The notes under the pieces were generated by a model that was given only the letters and a program-made list of their open reading frames with translations, did not search any database and was not told where the DNA came from. A program made the position numbers and the translations under genes. A stretch of DNA of 64,000 nucleotides from CAIXPS01 sp034430115 (GTDB taxonomy: Bacteria; Chloroflexota; Anaerolineae; J036; Brachytrichaceae), in assembly GCA_034430115.1 (NCBI GenBank), contig DAOUFG010000184.1:26273-90272 (forward strand). Reading direction: 5' to 3'. This document shows, piece after piece, positions 33,375 through 41,286 of the stretch. Position 1 is the first letter of the stretch. Every line of letters begins with the position of its first letter.

Positions 33375-33552
33375 GATTTTGGAATCTGCAATCATGTACT
33401 GCCAGCACGCGGGGTTGGCAGTACATGCAATGAATCACGAGGGTGCCCTGTGGCTCGCACTGCCCAATGTCCACGTTGAAACGAGTGCTGGCACAACGCG
33501 ATTTCTACCTGGGGCTGATGTGCCAGCAACCGAGGAAGGGAACAATGCCTAA
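33301..33552 (+). CDS. small protein upstream of the recombinase
   Basis: The ATG at 33301 follows GAAAGGAAACGAG. The 83-residue product has a disordered basic start and a globular part PVEALEILESAIMYCQHAGLAVHA. Its stop overlaps the recombinase start by eight bases, so translation is coupled. I have the impression that similar short proteins precede large serine recombinases in other Chloroflexota elements, but cannot name the family. Confidence 0.6.
   Translation: MSKTNGSDGGRKPKLKPTTPVEALEILESAIMYCQHAGLAVHAMNHEGALWLALPNVHVETSAGTTRFLPGADVPATEEGNNA
33393..33427. repeat. 12-bp inverted repeat before the second recombinase
   Basis: CATGTACTGCCA (33393-33404) and TGGCAGTACATG (33416-33427) pair perfectly around 11 bases. 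It lies ~120 bases before the recombinase start inside the small gene and could be an operator or recombination site. Confidence 0.45.
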
Positions 33553-35245
33553 GCGGGCAGCAATTTACGTGCGGGTGAGTAGCGAAGAACAGCGCGATGG
33601 GCACTCGCTGGATGAACAGCTTTACCAGTGCCGCGAGTTTTGCAAGCGGCGTGACTTTGCGGTTGAGGCCGAGTACACGGAAGTCGAAAGCGCAAAGAAC
33701 GTGACCGACCGCGAACAGTTCCAGGCCATGATCGCCGATGCGGAGGCCGGACGCTTCGCAATCATCGTGACTCACAAGCTGGATAGACTCAGCCGCGATG
33801 TGGTGGATGGGTTGACCGTGCTCAAGGGCCTGGCACGTTACGGCGTGGCGTTCATCTCCGCAACCGAGGATTTTGATTTCAGCACGCCGATGGGCGAAGT
33901 CATGCTGACGTTGTTGCTTGCCTTTGCGCGCATGTACCGGCGCAACCTGATCGGCGAGACGACGAAGGGCAAGCTAGGCAGGGCACGCAAGGGGCTTAGC
34001 AATGCCACGATACCGGCATTCGGCTACACCAGGGACGCCAGCGGCCACGACGTGCCGGACGCTGAGGCGGACACGGCGCGCGAGATGTTCGAGCGATACG
34101 CGACCGGCGACTACAGTGACTTGCAGATTGCCGAGTGGCTTAACGCCCAGGGCAAGGTAACACGCGGCACATGGGGCAGCCGGCCATTCAGCAAAGACAC
34201 GGTACGCGCCATGCTCATGAATCCGTTTTACTGCGGCGATGTGCGCTACCGTGGGCTTGTGGATCGTGAGAACGAACATCGGGAGCGGATGCGCCGCAGC
34301 AAGCGCGAAACGAAAGTAATTCCAGGCGTACATGAGCCGCTTATCAGCCGTGAATTGTTCGAGAAGTGCCAAGCAATACGCGCAGCGCGAGGGCATAGCT
34401 ATGCCGGGCGCAAACCAGCACAGAGCCGCGTTTATCTACTTTCCCGCGTGGCCCACTGCGCACACTGTGGCGGGCCGTTGAGGGCGCTTACGATGAACGC
34501 CGGCGTCAAGTATTACCGTTGCACGGCCAAAGAGCGGGGCACCCAGTGCGGAGCGACGTACCGCGTGATCCAGGAGAATGTTTTGCTGGATGACCTGGCG
34601 CACATCATGGCCCGCTTACAACTGCCCGATGACATCAAGGCCCAGGCGACCGCGTTGATTACAGCCGATGACCCCACGGCGGCGATTGAAAAGCAGCGGG
34701 GCAGGTTGGAGGCCGAGTTACAGCGGGTGAACCGCATGTACCAGGCGGGCAACCTGGCCGATGACTACTACGACGCTGAGACGAAACGCATCAAGAGCGA
34801 GTTGGCGCGCCTGGCAATGCCGGTGCATCACACGGACACGCAAGCCGCGATTGAGGCGTTGGGTGACATGGCGCGCTTGTGGCAGAACGCAACGCCGGAA
34901 GAGCAAGCCGACATCGTGGGCTGTATCTTCGAGCAAGTGGAGGTGGATTTGGACACCAGGAGGATCGTTGGCCTTATGCCGAAAAAAGAATATGCCGCCC
35001 TGTGTGTGGCGGCATTCAGTGATAAAGCAATTAGCGGACGCGACGGGCGTTGCATTCTCCTATATCTACTGGGGGAAATTTCCGAAATTGGGGAGAGTTT
35101 TAAGGTTCTCATAGCCGAATCGCCGCAAAAAGCTGCGCGAACTCGCGCCGTGGCTGCCATTCTACAACAGCCCCGGCGTCGACGTCCACCACGACCCCCG
35201 ACAAAAGCGTGTGGAGCGTGGCGCTTTTCTCTTCGTTACTCATGA
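33545..35245 (+). CDS. large serine recombinase (element 2), 3' end running into element 3
   Basis: From the ATG at 33545 the product starts AAIYVRVSSEEQ (nucleophile near S12). It has KLDRLSRDVVD near 78-88, a recombinase domain, a zinc ribbon (CAHCGGPLRA ... YRCTAKERGTQCG, ~300-340) and a coiled coil. Residues up to the GRDG motif look native. The last ~45 codons (from ~35111) are only the antisense of the third recombinase gene and are rich in Arg and Pro. The original 3' end was therefore probably replaced when element 3 inserted, without destroying the catalytic parts. Confidence 0.88.
   Translation: MPKRAAIYVRVSSEEQRDGHSLDEQLYQCREFCKRRDFAVEAEYTEVESAKNVTDREQFQAMIADAEAGRFAIIVTHKLDRLSRDVVDGLTVLKGLARYGVAFISATEDFDFSTPMGEVMLTLLLAFARMYRRNLIGETTKGKLGRARKGLSNATIPAFGYTRDASGHDVPDAEADTAREMFERYATGDYSDLQIAEWLNAQGKVTRGTWGSRPFSKDTVRAMLMNPFYCGDVRYRGLVDRENEHRERMRRSKRETKVIPGVHEPLISRELFEKCQAIRAARGHSYAGRKPAQSRVYLLSRVAHCAHCGGPLRALTMNAGVKYYRCTAKERGTQCGATYRVIQENVLLDDLAHIMARLQLPDDIKAQATALITADDPTAAIEKQRGRLEAELQRVNRMYQAGNLADDYYDAETKRIKSELARLAMPVHHTDTQAAIEALGDMARLWQNATPEEQADIVGCIFEQVEVDLDTRRIVGLMPKKEYAALCVAAFSDKAISGRDGRCILLYLLGEISEIGESFKVLIAESPQKAARTRAVAAILQQPRRRRPPRPPTKACGAWRFSLRYS
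34992..35047. repeat. inverted repeat and shared 14-mer in the recombinase 3' end
   Basis: ATGCCGCC (34992-34999) and GGCGGCAT (35008-35015) form an 8-base inverted repeat. The 14-mer GCGGACGCGACGGG follows at 35034-35047, the same order as at 25918-25976 in the first recombinase gene. A perfect 10-base palindrome GGAAATTTCC is at 35074-35083, between this and the end of the third recombinase gene. Confidence 0.4.
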
Positions 35246-36641
35246 CTTTCCAGGCGTCGTAGAGCCCGTCGATGATTTGCGCCGCTCGCTTGATGTCGCG
35301 GGGTTCGACCGGCGCCAGCGCCGCGATTTCGGCTTGAATGCGCTTCAACTCGGCGTCGTAATAGTCCTCATTCACCCCACCCTTCTGAAACATGACGCTC
35401 AGGCGACGCAGCTCTGCGTTCAGTTCGGCGTGGCGTTTCTCGGAAGCGTGGGCCGTCTCTTCGGATTGCGACAGTTCGACCGCCTTGTCGATAATTTCCT
35501 CCGACAACTGGAGCTGCTCGATCATGTCATCGATGTAGGAAACAAGCTTCGCCTGTTGGACGTAGCTCTGGCGCGCCGAGCATTCGATCCCGCGTTCGCG
35601 GCTTTTGCAGCGATAGTTCTCTTTTGTGTTGCCGCTACCGGTCGAACAACCGAGCTTCTTGCCGCACTTAGCGCAAATGGCCAGCCCATTGAGGAGATAG
35701 ACGTGCTTCTCGGCCGGACGCCGGCCCACCTGGCGCTTGGCCTGGTCGCGGCGCATCGCCTGGCAGCGCTCGTAGAGTTCCTCGCTGACGATGGGCTGAT
35801 GCGCCCCGCGCGTCCAGATCGTCTTGGAGCGCGGGTTACGCTTGCGATGGCCGTCCTCAGTCCACTCGTTGCTCAGGCCGCGATAGGCCACGAAGCCGGC
35901 GTAGAACTTGTTCTTCAACATGACGCGCACGGTATCTTTGCTAAATGGGCGCCCATAGGACGTGCGCACGCCGTGGTTGTTCAGCCAACGCGCGATGTCC
36001 ATGTCGCTGGCCTGCCCCATCGCGTAGCGCTCGAAGGCCTGGGTGACCCATGCGGCGTTGTCGTTCGGCGCGTCTTCCTTGAAGGTGTGATCGCCGGCGG
36101 TCTTGGCGACTCGCGAATAGCCGAACGGGGGCATGGACGCGTTGCTGCGCGGCACGATCCCGCGCTTTTCGTCGCCCTGTGCGCGGGTGATCTTGCCTTC
36201 GGTGGTCGCTTCGCGCAACTGGTCCAATTGATATTGGCCGACGGCCAGGGAAATGTTGCGCGTGAATTTTCCGCTTGCGGTCGAAGCGTCGATTGGTTCC
36301 GTCGCGCTGTAGAGTCTGATCCCGGCGCGTTCGATCTGGGTCAGTAGCGGCGCGTCGTCCATGCTGCGGCTGAAGCGCCAGGTGTGGAAGAAGACGACGG
36401 CCTGGAACTTGCGTTGGTCGGCCGGCTTCCTGCAGTCCGCCAGCAGGCGTTGGAAGTCCGGCCGATCGTTGGTGCTGGCACTGTAGGCTTCGTCTTTATA
36501 GACGTCCGCCACGACGGCGTTGTTGCGGTCGCACCAATCGCGACATACGCGGTCCTGAAACGCGATTGAATAGCCGTCGCGCTGCATCTCCGACGAAAAA
36601 CGTAGATACAGCGCGACAGGCGTGGGTTGTGGATCAGCCAC
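35109..36641 (-). CDS. large serine recombinase/integrase of the phage-like element 3
   Basis: A 510-residue large serine integrase. The N-terminus ALYLRFSSEMQ holds the nucleophile near S16, followed by FFHTWRFSRSMDD near 85-97. It has a recombinase domain, a zinc ribbon (CAKCGKKLGC ... YRCKSRERGIECS, ~315-350) and a coiled coil (~375-440). It is the last gene of the long leftward operon and ends within ~60 bases of the presumed left attachment site, the usual place of an integrase. Its 3' end overlaps that of the opposing recombinase frame by 137 bases. Confidence 0.92.
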   Translation of the reverse strand: MADPQPTPVALYLRFSSEMQRDGYSIAFQDRVCRDWCDRNNAVVADVYKDEAYSASTNDRPDFQRLLADCRKPADQRKFQAVVFFHTWRFSRSMDDAPLLTQIERAGIRLYSATEPIDASTASGKFTRNISLAVGQYQLDQLREATTEGKITRAQGDEKRGIVPRSNASMPPFGYSRVAKTAGDHTFKEDAPNDNAAWVTQAFERYAMGQASDMDIARWLNNHGVRTSYGRPFSKDTVRVMLKNKFYAGFVAYRGLSNEWTEDGHRKRNPRSKTIWTRGAHQPIVSEELYERCQAMRRDQAKRQVGRRPAEKHVYLLNGLAICAKCGKKLGCSTGSGNTKENYRCKSRERGIECSARQSYVQQAKLVSYIDDMIEQLQLSEEIIDKAVELSQSEETAHASEKRHAELNAELRRLSVMFQKGGVNEDYYDAELKRIQAEIAALAPVEPRDIKRAAQIIDGLYDAWKVMSNEEKSATLHTLLSGVVVDVDAGAVVEWQPRREFAQLFAAIRL

Positions 36642-36780
36642 GATGATTGAATCTGCGCACTCTTGGGGGATTCTTCATTCGTTTCGGCTGGCCAGTCGTG
36701 GCGCGACGCACCAGGATGACCCCGCGCCGGCGCGCCGAGTTTGCCATGATTTCGGCTATACGTAGTTCGAGAGCTGTCAT
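36634..36780 (-). CDS. small basic protein upstream of the integrase
   Basis: A 48-residue frame (MTALELRIAEIMANSARRRG...) with AGGAG six bases before its ATG. It overlaps the integrase start by eight bases and sits 22 bases after the previous gene, in the same operon. The helix plus Arg-rich tail suggests nucleic-acid binding. Confidence 0.5.
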   Translation of the reverse strand: MTALELRIAEIMANSARRRGVILVRRATTGQPKRMKNPPRVRRFNHRG

Positions 36781-36802
36781 TGATACTCCTGTTTGCATGG
36801 GC

Positions 36803-37609
36803 TCACCACCCCGGCGAACGCGTGTCGGCGATCTCGCGCCACGCGGCGCGCTTGGCGAGCCACGTCTGCACCGATGCCGGCGCGAGTAATTGATCGGGAC
36901 GAGGGGACACTTCGAACGGGTGTTTGTGGCGGCACTTGCCACAAAGCCCCTCGATCCATATCGTGAGCAGCGTCAGTTGCGTTACGAGGGTCTCGCCAGG
37001 CGCGCCGCACCAGACGCAAGTTTCTGTCTTCCCGATGGGCAGGCGATACCACACGTCGTCCAGGGTGGTCTCGCGCGCATCCACGACGTACCCGGTCGGG
37101 AACTGGTCGCCATAGAACCAGTCCTCGACCGCGTTCAGGTCTTCGGCCAGCGCCGCCGGCGCCAGGTCGGCGCCGGTTTGGTTCGGCTGCCAATCGCTGA
37201 CCCATGTCGGCTGCTGGCCCTTGATCGTCATCTGTAGCTCGATGGGCACGCTGTACCGGGTGCCGTAGGGCGTGTGAAAGGCGAACCCGCCGGGCAAGCT
37301 GGACTCGACGAATTGCAGCCCCACCCACCCGGCGCCCTGGCAGGTCCAGCAGGTGTTGCCTTCGTTGAAGCCGTAGTAGCCGCGCCCGCCGCAGGTGTGG
37401 CATTTGGCGCGCACCATGATCAGGCGCGATTCTGCCAGGCCGGCCTTCACGCCCTCGACCAACAGCGCCGTCTTGTAGCGATAGACCACATGCTTCAGGT
37501 TGGTGGGATAGAAGCGCTGATAGGCGTTGCTGCGCACGTAGCTGTTGAGCCGGCTAAGCGCGCCGATCACGCCGGCGGTGATGGCGGCCCTTGTGCGGGG
37601 TTGCGTCAT
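36803..37609 (-). CDS. DnaJ-type zinc-finger protein (CxxCxGxG)
   Basis: The 268-residue protein carries the DnaJ zinc-binding repeats CHTCGGRGYYG and CWTCQGAGW near residues 70-95, and a further C-x2-C pair near CVWCG and CGKCRHKH. It has no J-domain. The gene just upstream, sharing an ATGA overlap, supplies one. Together they look like a DnaJ split in two. It may help phage replication complexes or DnaK recruitment. The role is inferred. Confidence 0.7.
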   Translation of the reverse strand: MTQPRTRAAITAGVIGALSRLNSYVRSNAYQRFYPTNLKHVVYRYKTALLVEGVKAGLAESRLIMVRAKCHTCGGRGYYGFNEGNTCWTCQGAGWVGLQFVESSLPGGFAFHTPYGTRYSVPIELQMTIKGQQPTWVSDWQPNQTGADLAPAALAEDLNAVEDWFYGDQFPTGYVVDARETTLDDVWYRLPIGKTETCVWCGAPGETLVTQLTLLTIWIEGLCGKCRHKHPFEVSPRPDQLLAPASVQTWLAKRAAWREIADTRSPGW

Positions 37610-38232
37610 TGCTTGCCTCGCTCTTTCGCTGCGGCCTCGTAGGCGCGTTGAATCTTGATGAACTCGGCCTGGTCGCCGCCGACGTCGGGGTGAGTCTGCT
37701 TAACGCGCAGGCGATAGGCGTCGCGAATCTGGTCCCAATCCGCAGTGCGCTCCACGTGGAGGACCGTCCACCAGGCATCGGGATCGCTGGCTGGCGGCAA
37801 CGCCTGATAGCCGGCGAAGGCCTGCTCGACGTTCCCCACCCCCCAACGCTGCTGCCCTCGGAGGGCGTCGACGTGCTTCGCGACGGCCCACAGGTTATCC
37901 TCGACCAGGTCCCACCTGTCGCAGGCCAGGACGTGATCGGTAAATGCCTGACCAGAATGCGCCTGCTGTGGATCGAAGGATTTCACCAAGCGGAAATACA
38001 CGGCAACGCCAGGGTCGTCGGGCTGGCGTTGGTTCGAATACGGGAGGCCGTCGTTGCGGACGCGCAGGTTCGTGCTGATCACCACGCTCTTTGCGCGCAA
38101 CAGGTTCAGTTGGCGGATGATCTCCTGTGTACATTCGGCAATCGAGTGGTTGCCAAATTCGGAGCGGCGCATCTTGCCAATCGGCGTTCGCGCCCAACCG
38201 AACGGCCATTGGAGCGGATAGGCCTGGGTCAT
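37606..38232 (-). CDS. J-domain protein with an unusual N-terminal part
   Basis: The C-terminal ~70 residues are a J-domain: WWTVLHVERTADWDQIRDAY followed by the HPD signature THPDVGGDQAEF. The N-terminal ~120 residues (VVISTNLRVRNDGLPYSNQ, PDDPGVAVYF) belong to a phage/plasmid-type region I cannot name. HPD stimulates DnaK ATPase, so it should address host DnaK. ATGA overlaps link it to genes on both sides. Confidence 0.75.
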   Translation of the reverse strand: MTQAYPLQWPFGWARTPIGKMRRSEFGNHSIAECTQEIIRQLNLLRAKSVVISTNLRVRNDGLPYSNQRQPDDPGVAVYFRLVKSFDPQQAHSGQAFTDHVLACDRWDLVEDNLWAVAKHVDALRGQQRWGVGNVEQAFAGYQALPPASDPDAWWTVLHVERTADWDQIRDAYRLRVKQTHPDVGGDQAEFIKIQRAYEAAAKERGKQ

Positions 38233-38498
38233 GGCTTCTTGCCCTCCTCAGCCGGCCCATAGGCGAGCGTGCGCAAGATCAACTCAACGCGCGCCGGGTC
38301 GGGCACGATGCCGCGCGCCTTGCCTTGCGCCAGCAACTCGTCGCAGCGCGACACGTTCACGGCGGGACCGCCGGTAATCAATCCATATCGGCGCGCAGAA
38401 TCCACGCGCAAAAACGCGTCGGCCATGTCGACGACTTCTTGCCATTCCTCAGGCGTCTTGGGGTTTACCGGTTCCCTTTGTGGTTTCTTATCGCTCAT
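38229..38498 (-). CDS. uncharacterised small protein
   Basis: An 89-residue soluble protein with helices around EEWQEVVDMADAFLRVD and VELILRTLAYG. It shares an ATGA overlap with the J-domain gene. No known domain. Confidence 0.6.
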   Translation of the reverse strand: MSDKKPQREPVNPKTPEEWQEVVDMADAFLRVDSARRYGLITGGPAVNVSRCDELLAQGKARGIVPDPARVELILRTLAYGPAEEGKKP

Positions 38499-38531
38499 GG
38501 TTCACATCCTTGAGGTTCATAGTGGGGTGAT

Positions 38532-40130
38532 TCACTTCTTCCCCCGCTTGCTCTTTGCTGGCGCTGGCTCGTCCGGCCTATCCCAACCGGCTGGCAATTT
38601 GACGCGCAGGCCTTCGGCCGCTTTGATGATGTGCTGTCTGGTCTTATCCGGATCCGGCTGCCAGGAGATCGACTGTTCCTCAGATAGCAAGATGAACATC
38701 ACCAGTTCACGCTTGCCGTTGAGGTCTGCAGCTTCGTACATCTCGCGGCACCGCGTTGAGGTCGTGCCCGGATAGTGGGTGTCTAGGGGTTTAAACATGA
38801 GATTGACGAGCGTTGGCTCAGCGGGGATGACGCCGAACATGACGGATGCAGCCCGACGCAGCATCCTAAGCACGACCTCGGCTTTCTCTTTGCGCTCGCG
38901 CTCTTCGGCGCGCCGGCGGGCCTCGTAATCGGTTGCCGGCGGCATCTCTGATTCTTTCGGCAGCGCTTTCTTCAATGCCGGCATGTCGACCGTGGCCAGC
39001 CCGACCACGTCCGACTTCCCAAGATCATCGGCCAGGATGTTGTAATGGTGTGTCTGATCGAGCGGGAACAGCCGCAACGATTCGTGCCGGCTGGCCAGCG
39101 CCCGGCGCGCCAGGCGCACTGCATGCGAATCGTAATCGCCGTCGTAGATGACCTCGATCTTCTCCCCCGGCGCGAGGGGCGCTATGCCGAGCTTCTTCCC
39201 TACCCGCACACACTCCGCCAACGCGAAGAGATGCGTTTTGAGTTTTAAGCAAATCGGCCGCGCGCATACCCCATCCCCCCCGACGGTTAGATGCCATTCG
39301 CACGACTCACACGCCGGCATCACCTGGCCGATCCCTTTATCAGCCATCTCTTGGATGACGGCTTCCGGGATCTCCTTCGGCTTCCAGCCCTTACCCCAGG
39401 GGACGCCATACATCGGGACGCTGCGATCTCTGGAACGGATGGAGCTACGCAATATACTTTCGAACTGATCCGGCTCCGCTTCCTTCGACGTGGAGGCCAC
39501 CTTCACCGCCAGTTCCGGCATCACCCGCGCGACCGGAATCAATAGCCGTGCGTTGCGTTCGGGCATCTCGCCGGAGTGCACGAGGTCCTGGACCTGGTCG
39601 GGCAATTCCAGCAGCCGCAGCAGATTGCTCACCGCGCTCTGGCTCGAATAGCCGAACAATTTGCCGGCCTCGATCTGGCTCAGGTGAAAGTCGGCGATGA
39701 GGCGCTTGATCGCCCGGGCGGTTTCAATGGCCGTCAGGTCCTTGCGCGCCGCGTTCTCTCGCGCAGCGAGCTCGGCCATGTCGCGGTCGGTCAGCGTGCG
39801 CACGTGGAGCGGGAAGCGTTCCCAGCGCTCGCCGTCCGTCTCGCTGTTGGACAAGTGCCGGAAGGCGCTCAAGCGCGTGTGCCCAAAAGCGATCTGATAG
39901 CGCCCGGCTTCGGTCGGGTGCTGGCGCGCGATCGGCACTTGCAGCAGGCCCTGTTGCGGGTCTGCCGGGTCCGCGCCGGCGCGGGCTTTGATGTCGTCGG
40001 CGAGCTTCTGCACGTGCGCAGGATCGTCGCCCAGGCGCGATTGCCAAGGGTTCGGATCGATCAACGCCAGGGGCACGTAGCCGACGACGGTATTGACCAT
40101 TTCCGCGGAAATATTCAAAACGGTTGTCAT
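38532..40130 (-). CDS. ParB-like nuclease/partition-domain protein
   Basis: Residues ~15-130 form a ParB/Srx domain (VPLALIDPNPWQSR, QVPIARQHP, YQIAFGHTRLSAFRHL, AELAARENAARKDLT). An HTH region follows (LSQIEAGKLFGYSSQSAVSNLLRLLELP), then a long C-terminal part with a Cys cluster (CESCEWHLTVGGDGVCARPIC). At 532 residues it is longer than partition ParB and resembles phage/ICE ParB-like proteins. No ParA is present, so partition is not implied. Confidence 0.8.
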   Translation of the reverse strand: MTTVLNISAEMVNTVVGYVPLALIDPNPWQSRLGDDPAHVQKLADDIKARAGADPADPQQGLLQVPIARQHPTEAGRYQIAFGHTRLSAFRHLSNSETDGERWERFPLHVRTLTDRDMAELAARENAARKDLTAIETARAIKRLIADFHLSQIEAGKLFGYSSQSAVSNLLRLLELPDQVQDLVHSGEMPERNARLLIPVARVMPELAVKVASTSKEAEPDQFESILRSSIRSRDRSVPMYGVPWGKGWKPKEIPEAVIQEMADKGIGQVMPACESCEWHLTVGGDGVCARPICLKLKTHLFALAECVRVGKKLGIAPLAPGEKIEVIYDGDYDSHAVRLARRALASRHESLRLFPLDQTHHYNILADDLGKSDVVGLATVDMPALKKALPKESEMPPATDYEARRRAEERERKEKAEVVLRMLRRAASVMFGVIPAEPTLVNLMFKPLDTHYPGTTSTRCREMYEAADLNGKRELVMFILLSEEQSISWQPDPDKTRQHIIKAAEGLRVKLPAGWDRPDEPAPAKSKRGKK

Positions 40131-40259
40131 ATCAACACTCCCTCCCCTGTGCCCCGGCGCTCTGGCGGCGCGCCGGGGCGAATATACGAGCGGTCGGGTG
40201 GCGCAGGAGGGACGCCGGGGAAACCGACCACATGGCGTGGCCGCCAGCCACGAACATGT

Positions 40260-41210
40260 CTAGAACGGAATGGGTTCGCCTTTTGTTGTCGCCAGGCAGA
40301 TCAACGCGCGCTGGCGCTTGACTTCGATCTCGGCCAAGTCATAGGCCAGTTGTGCCTTGTCGAGTTCCGCCTCCGCATCTGCCAGGGCCGCGTAGTCGGC
40401 GGCGAAGATCTCGCGCGACTGGGCCTCGCGGACGTCTTCGTTCTTGCCGCTGATCCGCCCGTCGGCGACGGCCTGGGCTCTTTGAGTCTTAAGCTGCACC
40501 TTGATCTGGTCCAGGACAGTTGCGACGCCGAAGATGGCGTTGCGCGCTTCGGCCAGCGCCACGTGGGCCTGGCTTACGTTGTCGGGCGTGAGCGCCAGCG
40601 GGTCCGGCTGGGGCGCTTCCTTCTCGGCGCATTGGCTGCACAGCGTGTGTTCGTCGTCCACCCAGTAGCACCCGCCTTCGCAGGCGCGCTCGTCGGTGCA
40701 GCCGCACACGCGGCATACGCCATGCACCGGCGCCGGTGTTGACGCGACTTGCTTGCGCTCGTTCCAGCGCTTGCACTGCGCTTGCGCCTCCGCAATGGAG
40801 GCAAAGCTTTCGCGCGCCACGCAGATGGCCTCAGCGATGTCATAGGTGCTGATCAACTTGTAGGCGTAGAAAATGCGATTCTCGTAGGTGTCCGGATCGA
40901 AGGCGGCCCACGTGGGCATGAAGCGGACCTCATCCGCCCTGGCGCCGACGACGATGGGCGTGCAGCCCGGCAGATATAGCCGCGCCGGCGTAACCGGTTC
41001 GCCGACCTCGTCGAAGGCCTTCAGATAGTCGCGCAGCGGCGCGGGGATGGCGCCCAATACGTCTTCGCGCGCCTTGTTCGCCACCATGATCAACTCTGCG
41101 CGTTGCCCGGCTTCGGCCTCTTCGCGGCGCCGGCGTTCCGCATCCTCGCGGGCCTGGCGCTCGGAAAGACACTGCTGGATATAGACTTCGACATCGAATT
41201 GGTCTGACAT
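40260..41210 (-). CDS. zinc-finger phage protein of unknown function
   Basis: The ATG at 41210 is preferred (AGGTG lies six bases before it). An in-frame GTG at 41219 is also possible. A Cys-rich knuckle, CRVCGCTDERACEGGCYW and then LCSQC near residues 165-195, is flanked by long charged helices. This knuckle occurs in phage early-region proteins. Function unknown. Confidence 0.65.
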   Translation of the reverse strand: MSDQFDVEVYIQQCLSERQAREDAERRRREEAEAGQRAELIMVANKAREDVLGAIPAPLRDYLKAFDEVGEPVTPARLYLPGCTPIVVGARADEVRFMPTWAAFDPDTYENRIFYAYKLISTYDIAEAICVARESFASIAEAQAQCKRWNERKQVASTPAPVHGVCRVCGCTDERACEGGCYWVDDEHTLCSQCAEKEAPQPDPLALTPDNVSQAHVALAEARNAIFGVATVLDQIKVQLKTQRAQAVADGRISGKNEDVREAQSREIFAADYAALADAEAELDKAQLAYDLAEIEVKRQRALICLATTKGEPIPF

Positions 41211-41286
41211 TTCGTTCACCTGTAGGGTTCATCAAATTGCGCGGGCGACGCGGTCCGCCGAACCGGGTCGCCCACGCGGGCGCATA

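Larger units (their letters stand above)
32951..33528. repeat. dispersed 11-bp repeat ATGTGCCAGCA, nine sites
   Basis: Exact direct copies start at 32951, 32975, 32996, 33067, 33124, 33148 and 33518. An exact inverted copy is at 33170-33180, and a 10-of-11 inverted copy at 33486-33496. They cross the end of one gene and two further overlapping frames, and run up to the recombinase gene. Spacing is irregular. The Val-Pro-Ala they encode is not an obvious protein repeat, so a DNA-level site array is likely. Confidence 0.6.

Noticed and set aside
35211..36347. 378-codon plus-strand frame opposite the third recombinase gene
   Set aside because: It is the GC-rich shadow of the recombinase gene, whose catalytic and zinc-ribbon motifs are unmistakable.
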